A stretch of DNA of 52,679 nt from Mycobacterium europaeum (GTDB taxonomy: Bacteria; Actinomycetota; Actinomycetes; Mycobacteriales; Mycobacteriaceae). The stretch covers positions 1 to 52,679 of the forward strand of contig NZ_LQOU01000071.1 in NCBI RefSeq assembly GCF_002102155.1. Reading direction: 5' to 3'. Positions 43,220 through 51,879 of the stretch are shown piece by piece (the stretch's first letter is position 1; each line of letters begins with the position of its first letter). The position numbers were made by a program, and so were the translations under genes. Below the pieces are notes generated by a model, which was not told where the DNA came from, did not search any database, and saw nothing but the letters and a program-made list of their open reading frames with translations.

Positions 43220-43384
43220 CGGGCGACCTCGTACACGACTTCTCCTGACATCGCCTCACCGGCTCGGTCACCGAATGGCAACCGCTGGGTATCGGTTCGC
43301 GCAACAGCGTATGAGTTGAGCGTGGCGTAGCTCACCATCGACGGAGCAAATGCGCGGCGTCTCGACCACAGAGGTGAAGCCTGA

Positions 43385-44998
43385 ATGTTCTGTCGCCTTT
43401 GTCGCGTGGCCGGCGCCACCGTCGGGGCCGCCCTGCTGGTGCTGTCGACGGTCACGGCGCCCAAGGCGCCCGCCGCCGCCACGATGAGCCCGAATCTGTT
43501 GGTCAACCCGGGCGCCGAGCTCGGCGACCCGTCGTTGTCCGGTTACAGCGGGGTGACGATACCGGGCTGGATCCCGACCGGCACGCCGACCGTGATCAAA
43601 TACAACACGTTGGTGCGGCTGCCCTCGCCGCTCGGGTCGCCGGGGCCGACGATGCCGAAGTTCCTGGCATTCCCGGCCGCCCAGCATGGGCCGCCCGACG
43701 GCGGCATGCAGTATTTCGGCGGTGGCAACGTGGCGACGTCCACACTCACCCAAGTCGTCGACCTCAGCGGTGCGGCGGCGGCCATCGACACCGGCACCGT
43801 GCCCTTCACGCTGAGCGGCTGGCTCGGCGGCAACAAGCTGGAACTGTCGGAGGCGTCGGCCACCGTCGACTTCCTGGCCGCCAGCCAATTGCCCTTGGGC
43901 ACAGGCACAATCGGGCCGGTCTCGATACTCCAGCGCGGGTTCCAGACCGAGCTGGTCGAACGCGACACCACCGGGACGGTGCCGGTGGGCACCCGCAGCG
44001 CACGCGTCACCGTCACCTTCAAGGACACCCACTGGGCGGGCGGGGCCTACAACCACTCCTACGCCGACAACCTCTCCTTCACCATCGGCGCCCCCTTGCC
44101 CGCGCCGCCGCCGCCCGCCCCGCCCGCGTCGACCGTGAGGCCGCTCGATCACGTGTTCCTGGTCTACATGGAGAACCACGGCGTGAAAGACGTTGTGGGC
44201 AGCCCCAATGCGCCGTACATCAACAGCCTCATCAGCTCGTACGGGTACGGGTCCAACTACTTCGCCCTGACCCACCCGAGCCTGCCGAATTACTACCCGA
44301 TCCTCGGGGGATCCGACTTCGGCGCCAACTACAACTGCGAAATGAACTGCTTCGACGCGCCGAACCTGGCCGACTCGCTCGAGGCGGCGGGCAAGACGTG
44401 GGCCAGCTACGAGCAGTCCATGCCCGGCCCGTGCGCGACGGCCTCGAGCGGTCCGTACAGCCCCGGCGAGTTGCCCTTTTTGGCCTTCCACGACATCGTC
44501 TCCAATGCGGCCCGCTGCCAGGCGCACGTGCTGCCGTTGACGCGGATGGCCACCGATCTCGCTTTGACCTCCACCACCCCGAACTTCGTGTGGTTCGCCG
44601 CGGACGAGAACAACAACATGGAAGGGCCGATCAACCTCCGCTTCGTCGGCAGTGAGCTCACGTCTCATCAATACAACATCAAGGCCGGCGACCAGTTTCT
44701 GCAGCAGGTATTGCCCACCATCGTGAATTCACCGGCCTTTCAGACCCAACGCAGCGCCATCTTCATCACCTGGGACGAAGACTTCAACAACCTGTCCCTG
44801 ACCCTCGGTAACGAGGGCAACCACATTCCCATGATCGTCATCCCGTCACCGAATTCCGGTATGCGTCAAGGGCATTTGGTGTCGACCTCGCACAACAACC
44901 ACTACAGCCTGCTGCGCACCATCGAGGACTCCCTGCAACTTCCCCGGCTGACCAACAACGACAAGTACGCTCAGCCGATGAACGAGTACTGGCCGTAG
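43385..44998 (+). CDS. Secreted phosphoesterase with N-terminal lectin-like domain
   Basis: A 537-residue exported protein. The signal peptide is about residues 1-31. Residues 35-235 form a beta-rich domain (NLLVNPGAELGDPSLSGYSG opening, FKDTHWAGGAYNHSYADN end) like galactose-binding or DUF642-type modules. A PAPPPPAPPAS linker follows. Residues 255-537 belong to the acid phosphatase/phospholipase C superfamily: VFLVYMENHGVKD with Glu263/Asn264, LTHPSLPNYYPILGG, and the C-terminal FITWDEDFNN and VSTSHNNHYSLLRTIED metal sites. It may cleave phosphate esters on the cell surface or in the host. GAGGTGA precedes ATG 43385. Confidence 0.85.
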   Translation: MFCRLCRVAGATVGAALLVLSTVTAPKAPAAATMSPNLLVNPGAELGDPSLSGYSGVTIPGWIPTGTPTVIKYNTLVRLPSPLGSPGPTMPKFLAFPAAQHGPPDGGMQYFGGGNVATSTLTQVVDLSGAAAAIDTGTVPFTLSGWLGGNKLELSEASATVDFLAASQLPLGTGTIGPVSILQRGFQTELVERDTTGTVPVGTRSARVTVTFKDTHWAGGAYNHSYADNLSFTIGAPLPAPPPPAPPASTVRPLDHVFLVYMENHGVKDVVGSPNAPYINSLISSYGYGSNYFALTHPSLPNYYPILGGSDFGANYNCEMNCFDAPNLADSLEAAGKTWASYEQSMPGPCATASSGPYSPGELPFLAFHDIVSNAARCQAHVLPLTRMATDLALTSTTPNFVWFAADENNNMEGPINLRFVGSELTSHQYNIKAGDQFLQQVLPTIVNSPAFQTQRSAIFITWDEDFNNLSLTLGNEGNHIPMIVIPSPNSGMRQGHLVSTSHNNHYSLLRTIEDSLQLPRLTNNDKYAQPMNEYWP

Positions 44999-45036
44999 GC
45001 CGTACCCGGGACACCGACGAGTCGAGCTGAGGACGG

Positions 45037-45534
45037 ATGAGTCGAACCGGCCCCGCGGGCACCGAACCCCGGAAGGAGTCGGTGTGGGATTACCCGCGCC
45101 CACCGCGCGTCGAGCCGTTCACCGGTCGGATCACCGTCGAGCTGGGCGGTGAAGTCATCGCGTCTACCCCGCGCGCCTGGCGGGTGCTCGAGACCAGTCA
45201 TCCGCCGACCTATTACCTGCCACGCGAGGCGTTCGCCGACGGGGCGCTGCGCGCGGCGCCCGGAAGCTCCTGGTGCGAATGGAAAGGCCGGGCAACGTAT
45301 TACGACCTCATCGGCGGCGGCGTCGTCGCCCCGAAATCCGCCTGGAGCTACCCGGACCCGACGCCGGGATTCGAACAGATCGGCGGGGCGATCGCGGTCA
45401 TGGCGGGCAACGTCGACCGCTGCACGGTCAACGGAGAGGTCGTCGTGCCCCAACCGGGCGGCTTCTATGGCGGCTGGATCACCAGCTGGGTGACCGGCCC
45501 GTTCAAAGGCGGGCCCGGTTCGGCGGGTTGGTGA
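45037..45534 (+). CDS. DUF427 family protein
   Basis: A 165-residue protein containing a single DUF427 beta-barrel: VRVELGGEVIASTPRAWRVL-like start, then SHPPTYYLPREAFADGALR, SSWCEWKGRATYYDLI and AWSYPDPTPGFEQIGGAIAV. Function unknown. GAGGA lies before ATG 45037. It converges on the GNAT gene with 26 bp between stops. Confidence 0.86.
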   Translation: MSRTGPAGTEPRKESVWDYPRPPRVEPFTGRITVELGGEVIASTPRAWRVLETSHPPTYYLPREAFADGALRAAPGSSWCEWKGRATYYDLIGGGVVAPKSAWSYPDPTPGFEQIGGAIAVMAGNVDRCTVNGEVVVPQPGGFYGGWITSWVTGPFKGGPGSAGW

Positions 45535-45540
45535 CCGGGT

Positions 45541-45557
45541 CGGCGGTCGCGCCGCCG
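45541..45557. terminator. Small hairpin between convergent genes
   Basis: CGGCGG, five-base loop, CCGCCG between the DUF427 and GNAT stops. A weak, possibly bidirectional terminator. Confidence 0.35.
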
Positions 45558-45560
45558 TCG

Positions 45561-46070
45561 TCATAACGGCTGTCGCCGATAGCGCACCAACCGCAGCGTT
45601 TGGTCGCCGAAAGCCGCTGAGCGCCTACCCCCGTCGGGCCACCAACCGTCGCGCTCGTAGAAGTGCCGCGCGGGGGTGTTCGCGTCCAGCACCCACAGCA
45701 CCGCGCCCGTCACACCGATCGACCGCAACCGCCCGCGGGCGGCCGACATGAGCAGACGCCCCAGCCCCGTCGCCACATGGTCCGGGTCGACGTAGAGCGC
45801 CATCAGCTCACCGAAGTTCGGCAGGTCGCCGTCGCGGCACAGCCCCGCGGTGGCGAAACCGCGAATCGCCGGCCCGTCGACCGCGACCAGGGTGGACGGC
45901 ATCCGCAGGCCGACGCGGCCGAAGGTGTAACGGTCGACCAACGCCTCCGGGCTCAGACTGTCCAGGTAGTCCTCGGCGATGAGCCCCCGGTAGGCCACCC
46001 GCCAGGACCGGGCGTGCAGGCCGGCCACCTCGTGGGCGTCCGCCGGTACCGCCGCCCGCACCTCGGTCAT
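45561..46070 (-). CDS. GNAT family N-acetyltransferase
   Basis: A 169-residue acetyltransferase. It starts MTEVRAAVPADAHEVAGLHA. The acetyl-CoA site is visible as LYVDPDHVATGLGRLLMSAA (variant of V-x-x-x-x-R/Q-G-x-G/A), followed by the WVLDANTPARHFYERDGWW strand-helix. ATG 46070 starts the homologous part; an upstream in-frame extension of 28 residues is low in similarity and not used. The acceptor is unknown. Its start is 111 bp from the divergent SDR gene. Confidence 0.85.
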   Translation of the reverse strand: MTEVRAAVPADAHEVAGLHARSWRVAYRGLIAEDYLDSLSPEALVDRYTFGRVGLRMPSTLVAVDGPAIRGFATAGLCRDGDLPNFGELMALYVDPDHVATGLGRLLMSAARGRLRSIGVTGAVLWVLDANTPARHFYERDGWWPDGGRRSAAFGDQTLRLVRYRRQPL

Positions 46071-46181
46071 CGTTGCAGTATCGGGGCTCGGCGGGCGGGT
46101 TGTTGCGCAAGCCCGCCGTCGGGTGCTGTGCTTAGCGCGGTGCTCAGTTGACACCCGTCAAGAATTCGGAGGGTTTGGGCA

Positions 46182-47030
46182 ATGGCAGACACGGCATCGA
46201 TCGGCCTGAAGGTGCGCGGCAAGGTCGTCGTGATCACCGGCGGCGCCCGCGGCATCGGGCTGGCCACCGCGACCGCGCTGCACAATCTCGGCGCCAAGGT
46301 CGCGATCGGCGACGTCGACGAGGTGCGGGTGAAGGAATCCGGCACCGCGCTCGGCCTGGACGTTTACGGCAAACTCGACGTCACCGACCCACACTCGTTC
46401 GCGGAGTTCCTCGACGAGGTCGAGCGCCAACTCGGCCCGATCGACGTGCTGGTCAACAACGCCGGGATCATGCCGCTCGGCCTCGTCATCGACGAGCCCG
46501 ACGCCGTGACCCGGCGCGTCCTCGACATCAACGTCTACGGCGTGATCCTGGGCAGCAAACTGGCGGTGCGGCGCATGGCTCCCCGCCGCGCCGGCCACGT
46601 CATCAACGTCGCCTCGCTGGCCGGTGAGACGTACATCGCCGGCGCGGCCACCTACTGCGCCAGCAAGCACGCCGTCATCGGGTTCACCGACGCCGCGCGG
46701 ATCGAGAATCGCTTGTCGGGCGTGAAGTTCTCGATCGTCATGCCCACCTTCGTCAACACCGAACTGATCGCCGGCACCTCCGGGGCCAAGGGCATCAAGA
46801 ACGCCGAGCCGTCCGACATCGCCGAGGCGATCGTCAGGCTGGTCGCGCATCCCCGGCCGCGGGTCCGGGTCACCAAGACGGCCGGCGCGATCATCGCGTC
46901 GCAGAAATTCATGCCGCGCGCGCTGTCCGAGGGGCTGAACCGCGCCCTCGGCGGCGAGCACGTCTTCACCGACCACGTCGACGCCCGGCAGCGCCAAGCC
47001 TACGAGTCGCGGGCCCGCGGCGAAGAGTAG
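46182..47030 (+). CDS. Short-chain dehydrogenase/reductase (Rv1865c-type)
   Basis: A 282-residue SDR. The nucleotide motif is ITGGARGIGLATATAL (TGxxxGIG), with VLVNNAGIMPLG, the catalytic Ser in NVASLAGETY, and YCASKHAVIG for Tyr/Lys. The C-terminus has a KFMPRALSEGLNRAL helix as in mycobacterial membrane-associated SDRs. GGAGGG before ATG 46182 supports the start. It is followed by the phosphoketolase gene (103 bp), where I remember Rv1864c in M. tuberculosis. Confidence 0.9.
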   Translation: MADTASIGLKVRGKVVVITGGARGIGLATATALHNLGAKVAIGDVDEVRVKESGTALGLDVYGKLDVTDPHSFAEFLDEVERQLGPIDVLVNNAGIMPLGLVIDEPDAVTRRVLDINVYGVILGSKLAVRRMAPRRAGHVINVASLAGETYIAGAATYCASKHAVIGFTDAARIENRLSGVKFSIVMPTFVNTELIAGTSGAKGIKNAEPSDIAEAIVRLVAHPRPRVRVTKTAGAIIASQKFMPRALSEGLNRALGGEHVFTDHVDARQRQAYESRARGEE

Positions 47031-47133
47031 TCGGCGATCGCGAGCGCGGCGGAGCCGGGTGAAGCGGGTCGCCGCCATCAGGAATGAGCGCCGCGTCGGG
47101 CGCCGTTCACCGCGGGCGCGGACAATCGGCGGG

Positions 47134-49503
47134 GTGAGCCTCCAAACCCCGACCACCGCTGCACTGACCGACGACCAACTCGACCTGATCAACGCGTACT
47201 GGCGCGCGGCCAACTACGTGTCGGTCGGGCAGATCTACCTGCTGGACAATCCGCTGCTGACCGAGCCGCTGTCGCCCGCGCACGTCAAACCGCGTCTGCT
47301 GGGACACTGGGGCACCACCCCGGCGCTGAACCTGATCTACGCGCACCTGAACCGGATCATCCGCAACCGGGACGCCAGCGTCATCTACGTCACCGGGCCC
47401 GGCCACGGCGGTCCCGCGCTGGTCGCCAACGCCTATCTGGAGGGCACCTACAGCGAGGTGTACACCGGCATCGAGGAGGATGCCGACGGCCTGCGAAAGT
47501 TGTTCCGCCAGTTCTCCTTTCCCGGCGGCATCCCCAGCCATGTGGCCGCCCAGACGCCCGGCTCCATCCACGAGGGCGGTGAGCTCGGCTACGCGCTGGT
47601 GCACGCCTACGGCGCGGCCTTCGACAACCCTGACCTGGTCGTGGCCTGCGTGATCGGCGACGGCGAGGCCGAGACCGGCCCGCTGGCCGCCAGCTGGCAC
47701 TCCAACAAGTTCCTCAACCCGGTCACCGACGGCGCGGTGCTGCCCATTCTGCAGCTCAACGGCTACAAGATCGCCAACCCCACCGTCCTGGCGCGGATCC
47801 CCCACCCCGAACTGGAATCACTGCTGCGCGGCTACGGCTACCGGCCCATCACGGTCGCCGGCGACGACCCCGCCGACGTGCATCGCCAGCTGGCCGCCGC
47901 CCTCGACGACGCCTTCGACGACATCGCGGACATCCAAGACGCCGCCCGCAGCGGCGACAGTGTCGAGCGGCCCGTGTGGCCGATGATCGTGCTGCGTACG
48001 CCGAAGGGCTGGACCGGCCCGAAGGTGGTTGACGGCAAGAAGGTCGAGGGCACCTGGCGAGCGCATCAGGTTCCGCTCGCCGAGACCCACGACAACCCCC
48101 AGCACCGGGCGCAGCTCGAGGAGTGGCTGCGCAGCTACCGCCCCGAGGAGCTTTTCGACGGCGACGGCAGGCTGCGCGCCGAGCTGCGGGCGCTGGCACC
48201 CGGCGGCGATCGCCGGATGAGCGCCAACCCGCACGCTAATGGCGGCCTGCTGCTGCACGACCTCGACCTGCCCGACTTCCGCGACTACGCGGTTCGGGTA
48301 TCGCGGCCGGCGGCGGAGACCCACGAGGCCACCCGGGTGCTGGGCACCTTCCTGCGGGACGTCATCGCCCGCAACCGCGACCGCTTCCGGTTGATGGGGC
48401 CCGACGAGACCGCCTCCAACCGGCTGGACGCCGTGTACGGGTCGACGGCCAAGGTCTGGCTCTCCGAGCTCGGGCCCGACGACGAGAACCTGGCCCCGGA
48501 CGGCCGGGTGATGGAGGTGCTCTCCGAGCACCTGTGCCAGGGCTGGCTGGAGGGCTACCTGCTGACCGGGCGCCATGGCCTGTTCAACTGCTACGAGGCG
48601 TTCGTGCACATCGTCGACTCGATGCTCAACCAGCATGCCAAGTGGCTGGCCACCAGCCGGGAACTGCCGTGGCGGCGGCCGATCGCGTCGCTGAACTACC
48701 TGCTCTCCTCGCACGTGTGGCGCCAGGATCACAACGGCGCGTCGCACCAGGACCCCGGCTTCATCGACCTGGTGGCCAACAAGAGGGCCGAGCTGACCCG
48801 GGTATACCTGCCGCCGGACGGCAACACGCTGCTGTCGGTCGCCGACCACTGCCTGCGCAGCCGCAATTACGTCAACGTCATCGTCGCCGGCAAGCAGCCG
48901 GCGCTGGCCTACCTGGACATGGATCAGGCGATCGCGCACTGCGCGCGCGGGCTGGGCATCTGGCCGTGGGCGAGCTCGGCCACCGGAGAACCCGACGTCG
49001 TGCTGGCCTGCGCCGGCGACATCCCGACGCTGGAAACCCTGGCCGCCGCCGACATCCTGCGCCGCGAACTGCCCGAACTGGCGGTCCGGGTGGTCAACGT
49101 CGTCGACCTGATGCGGCTGCAGCCGGAATCCGAGCACCCGCACGGCTTGCCCGACCGGGAGTTCGACGCGCTGTTCACCCGCGACAAGCCGGTGGTCTTC
49201 GCCTACCACGGCTACCCCTGGTTGATCCACCGGCTCACCTATCGCCGCACCAACCACCCGCACATCCACGTGCGCGGGTTCAAGGAGCGCGGCACCACGA
49301 CGACGCCGTTCGACATGGTGATGCTGAACGACCTCGACCGGTTCCACCTGGTCATGGATGTCATCGACCGGGTCGACGGGTTGGCCAGCCGGGCCGCCGA
49401 GCTGCGCCAGCGGATGGTCGACGCCCGGCTCGCCGCGCGGATCTACACCCGCGAGCACGGCGAGGACGACCCGCAGATCGCGGGCTGGACCTGGGAGGCT
49501 TGA
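47134..49503 (+). CDS. xfp: D-xylulose-5-phosphate/fructose-6-phosphate phosphoketolase
   Basis: A 789-residue thiamine-diphosphate enzyme that splits xylulose-5-phosphate (or fructose-6-phosphate) to acetyl phosphate and an aldose phosphate. Signatures are LLGHWGTTPALNLIYAHLNR, YVTGPGHGGPALVANAYLEG, IHEGGELGYALVHAYG, the ThDP motif GDGEAETGPLAASWHSNKF, LNGYKIANPT, and the C-terminal FKERGTTTTPFDMVMLN. Full length for the family. GTG 47134 puts the conserved N-terminus first. Acetyl phosphate would feed Ack/Pta. Not part of the M. tuberculosis gene order at this site as I remember it. Confidence 0.95.
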   Translation: MSLQTPTTAALTDDQLDLINAYWRAANYVSVGQIYLLDNPLLTEPLSPAHVKPRLLGHWGTTPALNLIYAHLNRIIRNRDASVIYVTGPGHGGPALVANAYLEGTYSEVYTGIEEDADGLRKLFRQFSFPGGIPSHVAAQTPGSIHEGGELGYALVHAYGAAFDNPDLVVACVIGDGEAETGPLAASWHSNKFLNPVTDGAVLPILQLNGYKIANPTVLARIPHPELESLLRGYGYRPITVAGDDPADVHRQLAAALDDAFDDIADIQDAARSGDSVERPVWPMIVLRTPKGWTGPKVVDGKKVEGTWRAHQVPLAETHDNPQHRAQLEEWLRSYRPEELFDGDGRLRAELRALAPGGDRRMSANPHANGGLLLHDLDLPDFRDYAVRVSRPAAETHEATRVLGTFLRDVIARNRDRFRLMGPDETASNRLDAVYGSTAKVWLSELGPDDENLAPDGRVMEVLSEHLCQGWLEGYLLTGRHGLFNCYEAFVHIVDSMLNQHAKWLATSRELPWRRPIASLNYLLSSHVWRQDHNGASHQDPGFIDLVANKRAELTRVYLPPDGNTLLSVADHCLRSRNYVNVIVAGKQPALAYLDMDQAIAHCARGLGIWPWASSATGEPDVVLACAGDIPTLETLAAADILRRELPELAVRVVNVVDLMRLQPESEHPHGLPDREFDALFTRDKPVVFAYHGYPWLIHRLTYRRTNHPHIHVRGFKERGTTTTPFDMVMLNDLDRFHLVMDVIDRVDGLASRAAELRQRMVDARLAARIYTREHGEDDPQIAGWTWEA

Positions 49504-49592
49504 CGGCGAGATTGCCGCCACGGTCGCGTCCGGGTCGCAAGGCACGACCCGGACGGCGATCTCGACGCACCGCCGGCGGCGCGGGCCGCCGG

Positions 49593-49598
49593 TAGACT
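49593..49598 (+). promoter_or_regulatory. Leaderless -10 element of the CPBP gene
   Basis: TAGACT with six bases to the ATG at 49605. Confidence 0.5.
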
Positions 49599-49604
49599 GG
49601 TCGG

Positions 49605-50366
49605 ATGCTCGACGCCACCGGGACAGCCGACACCCATCCGGTGCTTTCGCAGCTCTGGGCGCTGCACAGGTTCCGGGTCCATCTCGACATCGTCGTCGTC
49701 GTAGCGGTGCTGGTGTTGACGAACCTGATCGCGCACTTCACCACGCCGTGGGCCAGCGTTGCGACGGTTCCCGCCGCGGCCGTGGGCCTGGTCTTCCTGA
49801 TGCGCGCCAACGGTCTGGAGTGGGCCGACCTGGGGTTGGGGCGCGACCACTGGAAATCGGGCCTGATCTATGCGCTGGCCGCGGTCGTCGTCGTCGCCTC
49901 GGTGATCGCCGTTGGGGTGCTGCTCCCGATGACCCGGCCGATGTTCTTGAACCACCGGTACGCCACGGTCTCCGGCGCGCTGATCGCCTCGATGGTGATC
50001 ATCCCGCTGCAAACCGTGATCCCGGAGGAGCTGGCCTTTCGCGGCGTGCTGCACGGTGCGCTGCACCGGGCCTGGGGTTTCCGCGGGGTCGCCCTGGCGG
50101 GTTCGCTGCTGTTCGGCCTCTGGCATGTCGCGACGTCGCTCGGGCTCACCAGCAGCAACGTCGGGTTCACCCGGCTGTTCGGCGGCGGCTTCGTCGGGAT
50201 GCTGGCCGGGGTGACCGGGGCCGTGCTGGCCACGGGAGCGGCCGGCTTCGTCTTCAGCTGGTTACGCCGCCGCAGCGGCAGCCTGATCGCGCCGATCGCG
50301 CTGCACTGGTCGCTGAACGGGCTCGGGGCGCTGGCCGCCGCCCTGGTCTGGCACCTGACGGCCTGA
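49605..50366 (+). CDS. CPBP-family intramembrane metalloprotease (Rv1863c-type)
   Basis: A 253-residue membrane protein with about six to eight helices. The Abi/CAAX-protease motifs are present: PEELAFRGVLHG (EExxxR), FGLWHVAT (FxxxH), and LHWSLNGLG. Bacterial members cleave or modify membrane-anchored peptides; no CAAX processing is known in mycobacteria. ATG 49605 has TAGACT six bases upstream. The gene ends five bases before the stop of the convergent adhA. Confidence 0.9.
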   Translation: MLDATGTADTHPVLSQLWALHRFRVHLDIVVVVAVLVLTNLIAHFTTPWASVATVPAAAVGLVFLMRANGLEWADLGLGRDHWKSGLIYALAAVVVVASVIAVGVLLPMTRPMFLNHRYATVSGALIASMVIIPLQTVIPEELAFRGVLHGALHRAWGFRGVALAGSLLFGLWHVATSLGLTSSNVGFTRLFGGGFVGMLAGVTGAVLATGAAGFVFSWLRRRSGSLIAPIALHWSLNGLGALAAALVWHLTA

Positions 50367-50371
50367 GGCCC

Positions 50372-51400
50372 TCACACCAGCAGCACAGCCGCGCCTGCGA
50401 TGCGGCCCGCGCTCAGGTCGGCCAACGCGCGATCCGCTTGGTCCAGCGGGTATTCCGGCGTGGTCACCTCGATGTGGTGTTCGCCCGCGAACGCGAGGAA
50501 CGCTCGCGCGTCGGCCCGGGTGTTGGACGTGACCGAGCGGACCTGGCGTTCCTGGAACAGATGACGCTGGTAGTTGAGCGGCGGAATGTCGGAGAGGTGA
50601 ATGCCGGCGATCGCCAGGGTGCCGCCGCGGTCCAGCCCTTCGAGGGCGGGCAGCACCAGTTCACCGACCGGCGCGAACAGGATCGCCGCATCCAGCGGCA
50701 CCGGTGGCGGATCGGCCGCGCCCTGCGCCGAGGCGGCGCCCAGCTGCATCGCCAGCTCACGCGCCTCGGCCCCGCGGGTCATCACGTGCACCTCGGCGCC
50801 CTGCGCCAACGCGACCTGCGCGGTGATGTGGGCGCTTCCGCCGAAGCCGTAGAGCCCCAGCCGTCCGCCGGGTGGCAGCTCCGCGCGCAGCAGGGAGCGG
50901 TACCCGATGATGCCGGCGCACAGCAACGGCGCCAGCTCGGCGTCGCTGTATCCGGCCGGCAGGGGGTGCGCGAAAGCGGCGGGGACGGTGGCGAATTCGG
51001 CGTAACCGCCGTCGGCGTCCCAGCCGGTGTAGCGGGACTGCGGGCACAGGTTCTCGTCGCCGCGGCGGCAGTACTTGCACACACCGCAGGTGTGGCGTAG
51101 CCAGGCGATGCCCACCCGGTCGCCCACCCGGAACGTGTCGCCGGCCTCGGATCCGACCTCGACGACCTCCCCCACCACCTCGTGGCCGGGTGTGACACGG
51201 TCGCGATGCACGGGAAGGTCGCCCTCGGTGACGTGCAGGTCGGTGCGGCACACCCCGCAGGCGCGCACGGCGACCAGCAACTCCGACGGCCCGGGGCGGG
51301 GCACGTCCGTGGTGACTTGTTCGAGCGGGTCGGTGTCCATCGGTCCGGGCCGGCGCACCCGCCACGCCCGCATGGTCGTGGTGGTCAGCGGTGGAGCCAT
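50372..51400 (-). CDS. adhA: Zinc-dependent alcohol dehydrogenase AdhA (Rv1862-type)
   Basis: A 342-residue MDR alcohol dehydrogenase. Catalytic zinc: CGVCRTD and TPGHEVVGEV; structural zinc lobe: CGVCKYCRRGDENLC. The coenzyme site reads LYGFGGSAHITAQVA. Compared with the other dehydrogenase in this window (5.1-6.1 kb) the two are separate subfamilies. It resembles zinc-dependent propanol-preferring AdhA. The N-terminus may be MRAWRV nine codons later. Neighbours on both sides match Rv1863c and Rv1861. Confidence 0.9.
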   Translation of the reverse strand: MAPPLTTTTMRAWRVRRPGPMDTDPLEQVTTDVPRPGPSELLVAVRACGVCRTDLHVTEGDLPVHRDRVTPGHEVVGEVVEVGSEAGDTFRVGDRVGIAWLRHTCGVCKYCRRGDENLCPQSRYTGWDADGGYAEFATVPAAFAHPLPAGYSDAELAPLLCAGIIGYRSLLRAELPPGGRLGLYGFGGSAHITAQVALAQGAEVHVMTRGAEARELAMQLGAASAQGAADPPPVPLDAAILFAPVGELVLPALEGLDRGGTLAIAGIHLSDIPPLNYQRHLFQERQVRSVTSNTRADARAFLAFAGEHHIEVTTPEYPLDQADRALADLSAGRIAGAAVLLV

Positions 51401-51448
51401 TCGTCCATCATCCCGCCAACCACCACGGCCGCAACGCGGTTACCGCGA

Positions 51449-51748
51449 TCAGGTCCGCCGCACCATGCCGACGATCCAGAGCAGGATCAGCGACCCCAGC
51501 AGCGCGGTGAAGAAGGTGAAGATCAGGCCGCCACCCGCGGTGTTGACGAAGAAGCTCAGGATGAAGCCGCCGATCAGTGCGCCGATGATGCCGATCACGA
51601 TGTCCATCAGGATGCCGGCGCCGCTGCCCCGGATGATCTTGCTGGCGAGCGCACCCGCCAGACCGCCGATGATGATGTAACCGATGATGCCGACGCTCGT
51701 GAACGTGGTTGAGCGGGCCAGATATTCGGTAGCTGCCATGACGTCCAT
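51449..51748 (-). CDS. GlsB/YeaQ/YmgE family membrane protein (Rv1861-type)
   Basis: A 99-residue protein with three transmembrane helices: FTSVGIIGYIIIGGLAGALA, GILMDIVIGIIGALIGGFIL and GLIFTFFTALLGSLILLW. The Gly-zipper pattern is typical of YeaQ/YmgE proteins, formerly linked to transglycosylase and stress. GGAGA precedes ATG 51748. It lies downstream of apa on the same strand, 131 bp away, with hairpins between. Confidence 0.88.
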   Translation of the reverse strand: MDVMAATEYLARSTTFTSVGIIGYIIIGGLAGALASKIIRGSGAGILMDIVIGIIGALIGGFILSFFVNTAGGGLIFTFFTALLGSLILLWIVGMVRRT

Positions 51749-51772
51749 GCGGGTCTCCTTATCGCTGGCAAA

Positions 51773-51791
51773 GCCCAGCTAGTTGCTGGGC
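51773..51791 (-). terminator. Hairpin GCCCAGC-N5-GCTGGGC between apa and the Rv1861-like gene
   Basis: A seven-base perfect stem with a five-base loop, about 90 bases after the apa stop and 25 before the next ATG. It could end apa transcription or be a 5' leader hairpin of the downstream gene. Confidence 0.4.
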
Positions 51792-51862
51792 CGTCACTTC
51801 GGTATACCCGCTTTGCGTAACGGAAAAGGGCGCGATTCGGCGACGGTTGACCCGCCAACTGA

Positions 51863-51878
51863 GGCCCCGTCTGGGGCT
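51863..51878 (-). terminator. Small hairpin just after the apa stop
   Basis: GCCCC, four-base loop, GGGGC with an outer G-T pair, one base past the apa stop codon. A short possible terminator. Confidence 0.4.
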
Positions 51879-51879
51879 G

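Noticed and set aside
49358..51100. 580-residue rightward frame across the CPBP and adhA genes
   Set aside because: Covers three well-supported genes in other frames and has no recognisable sequence.
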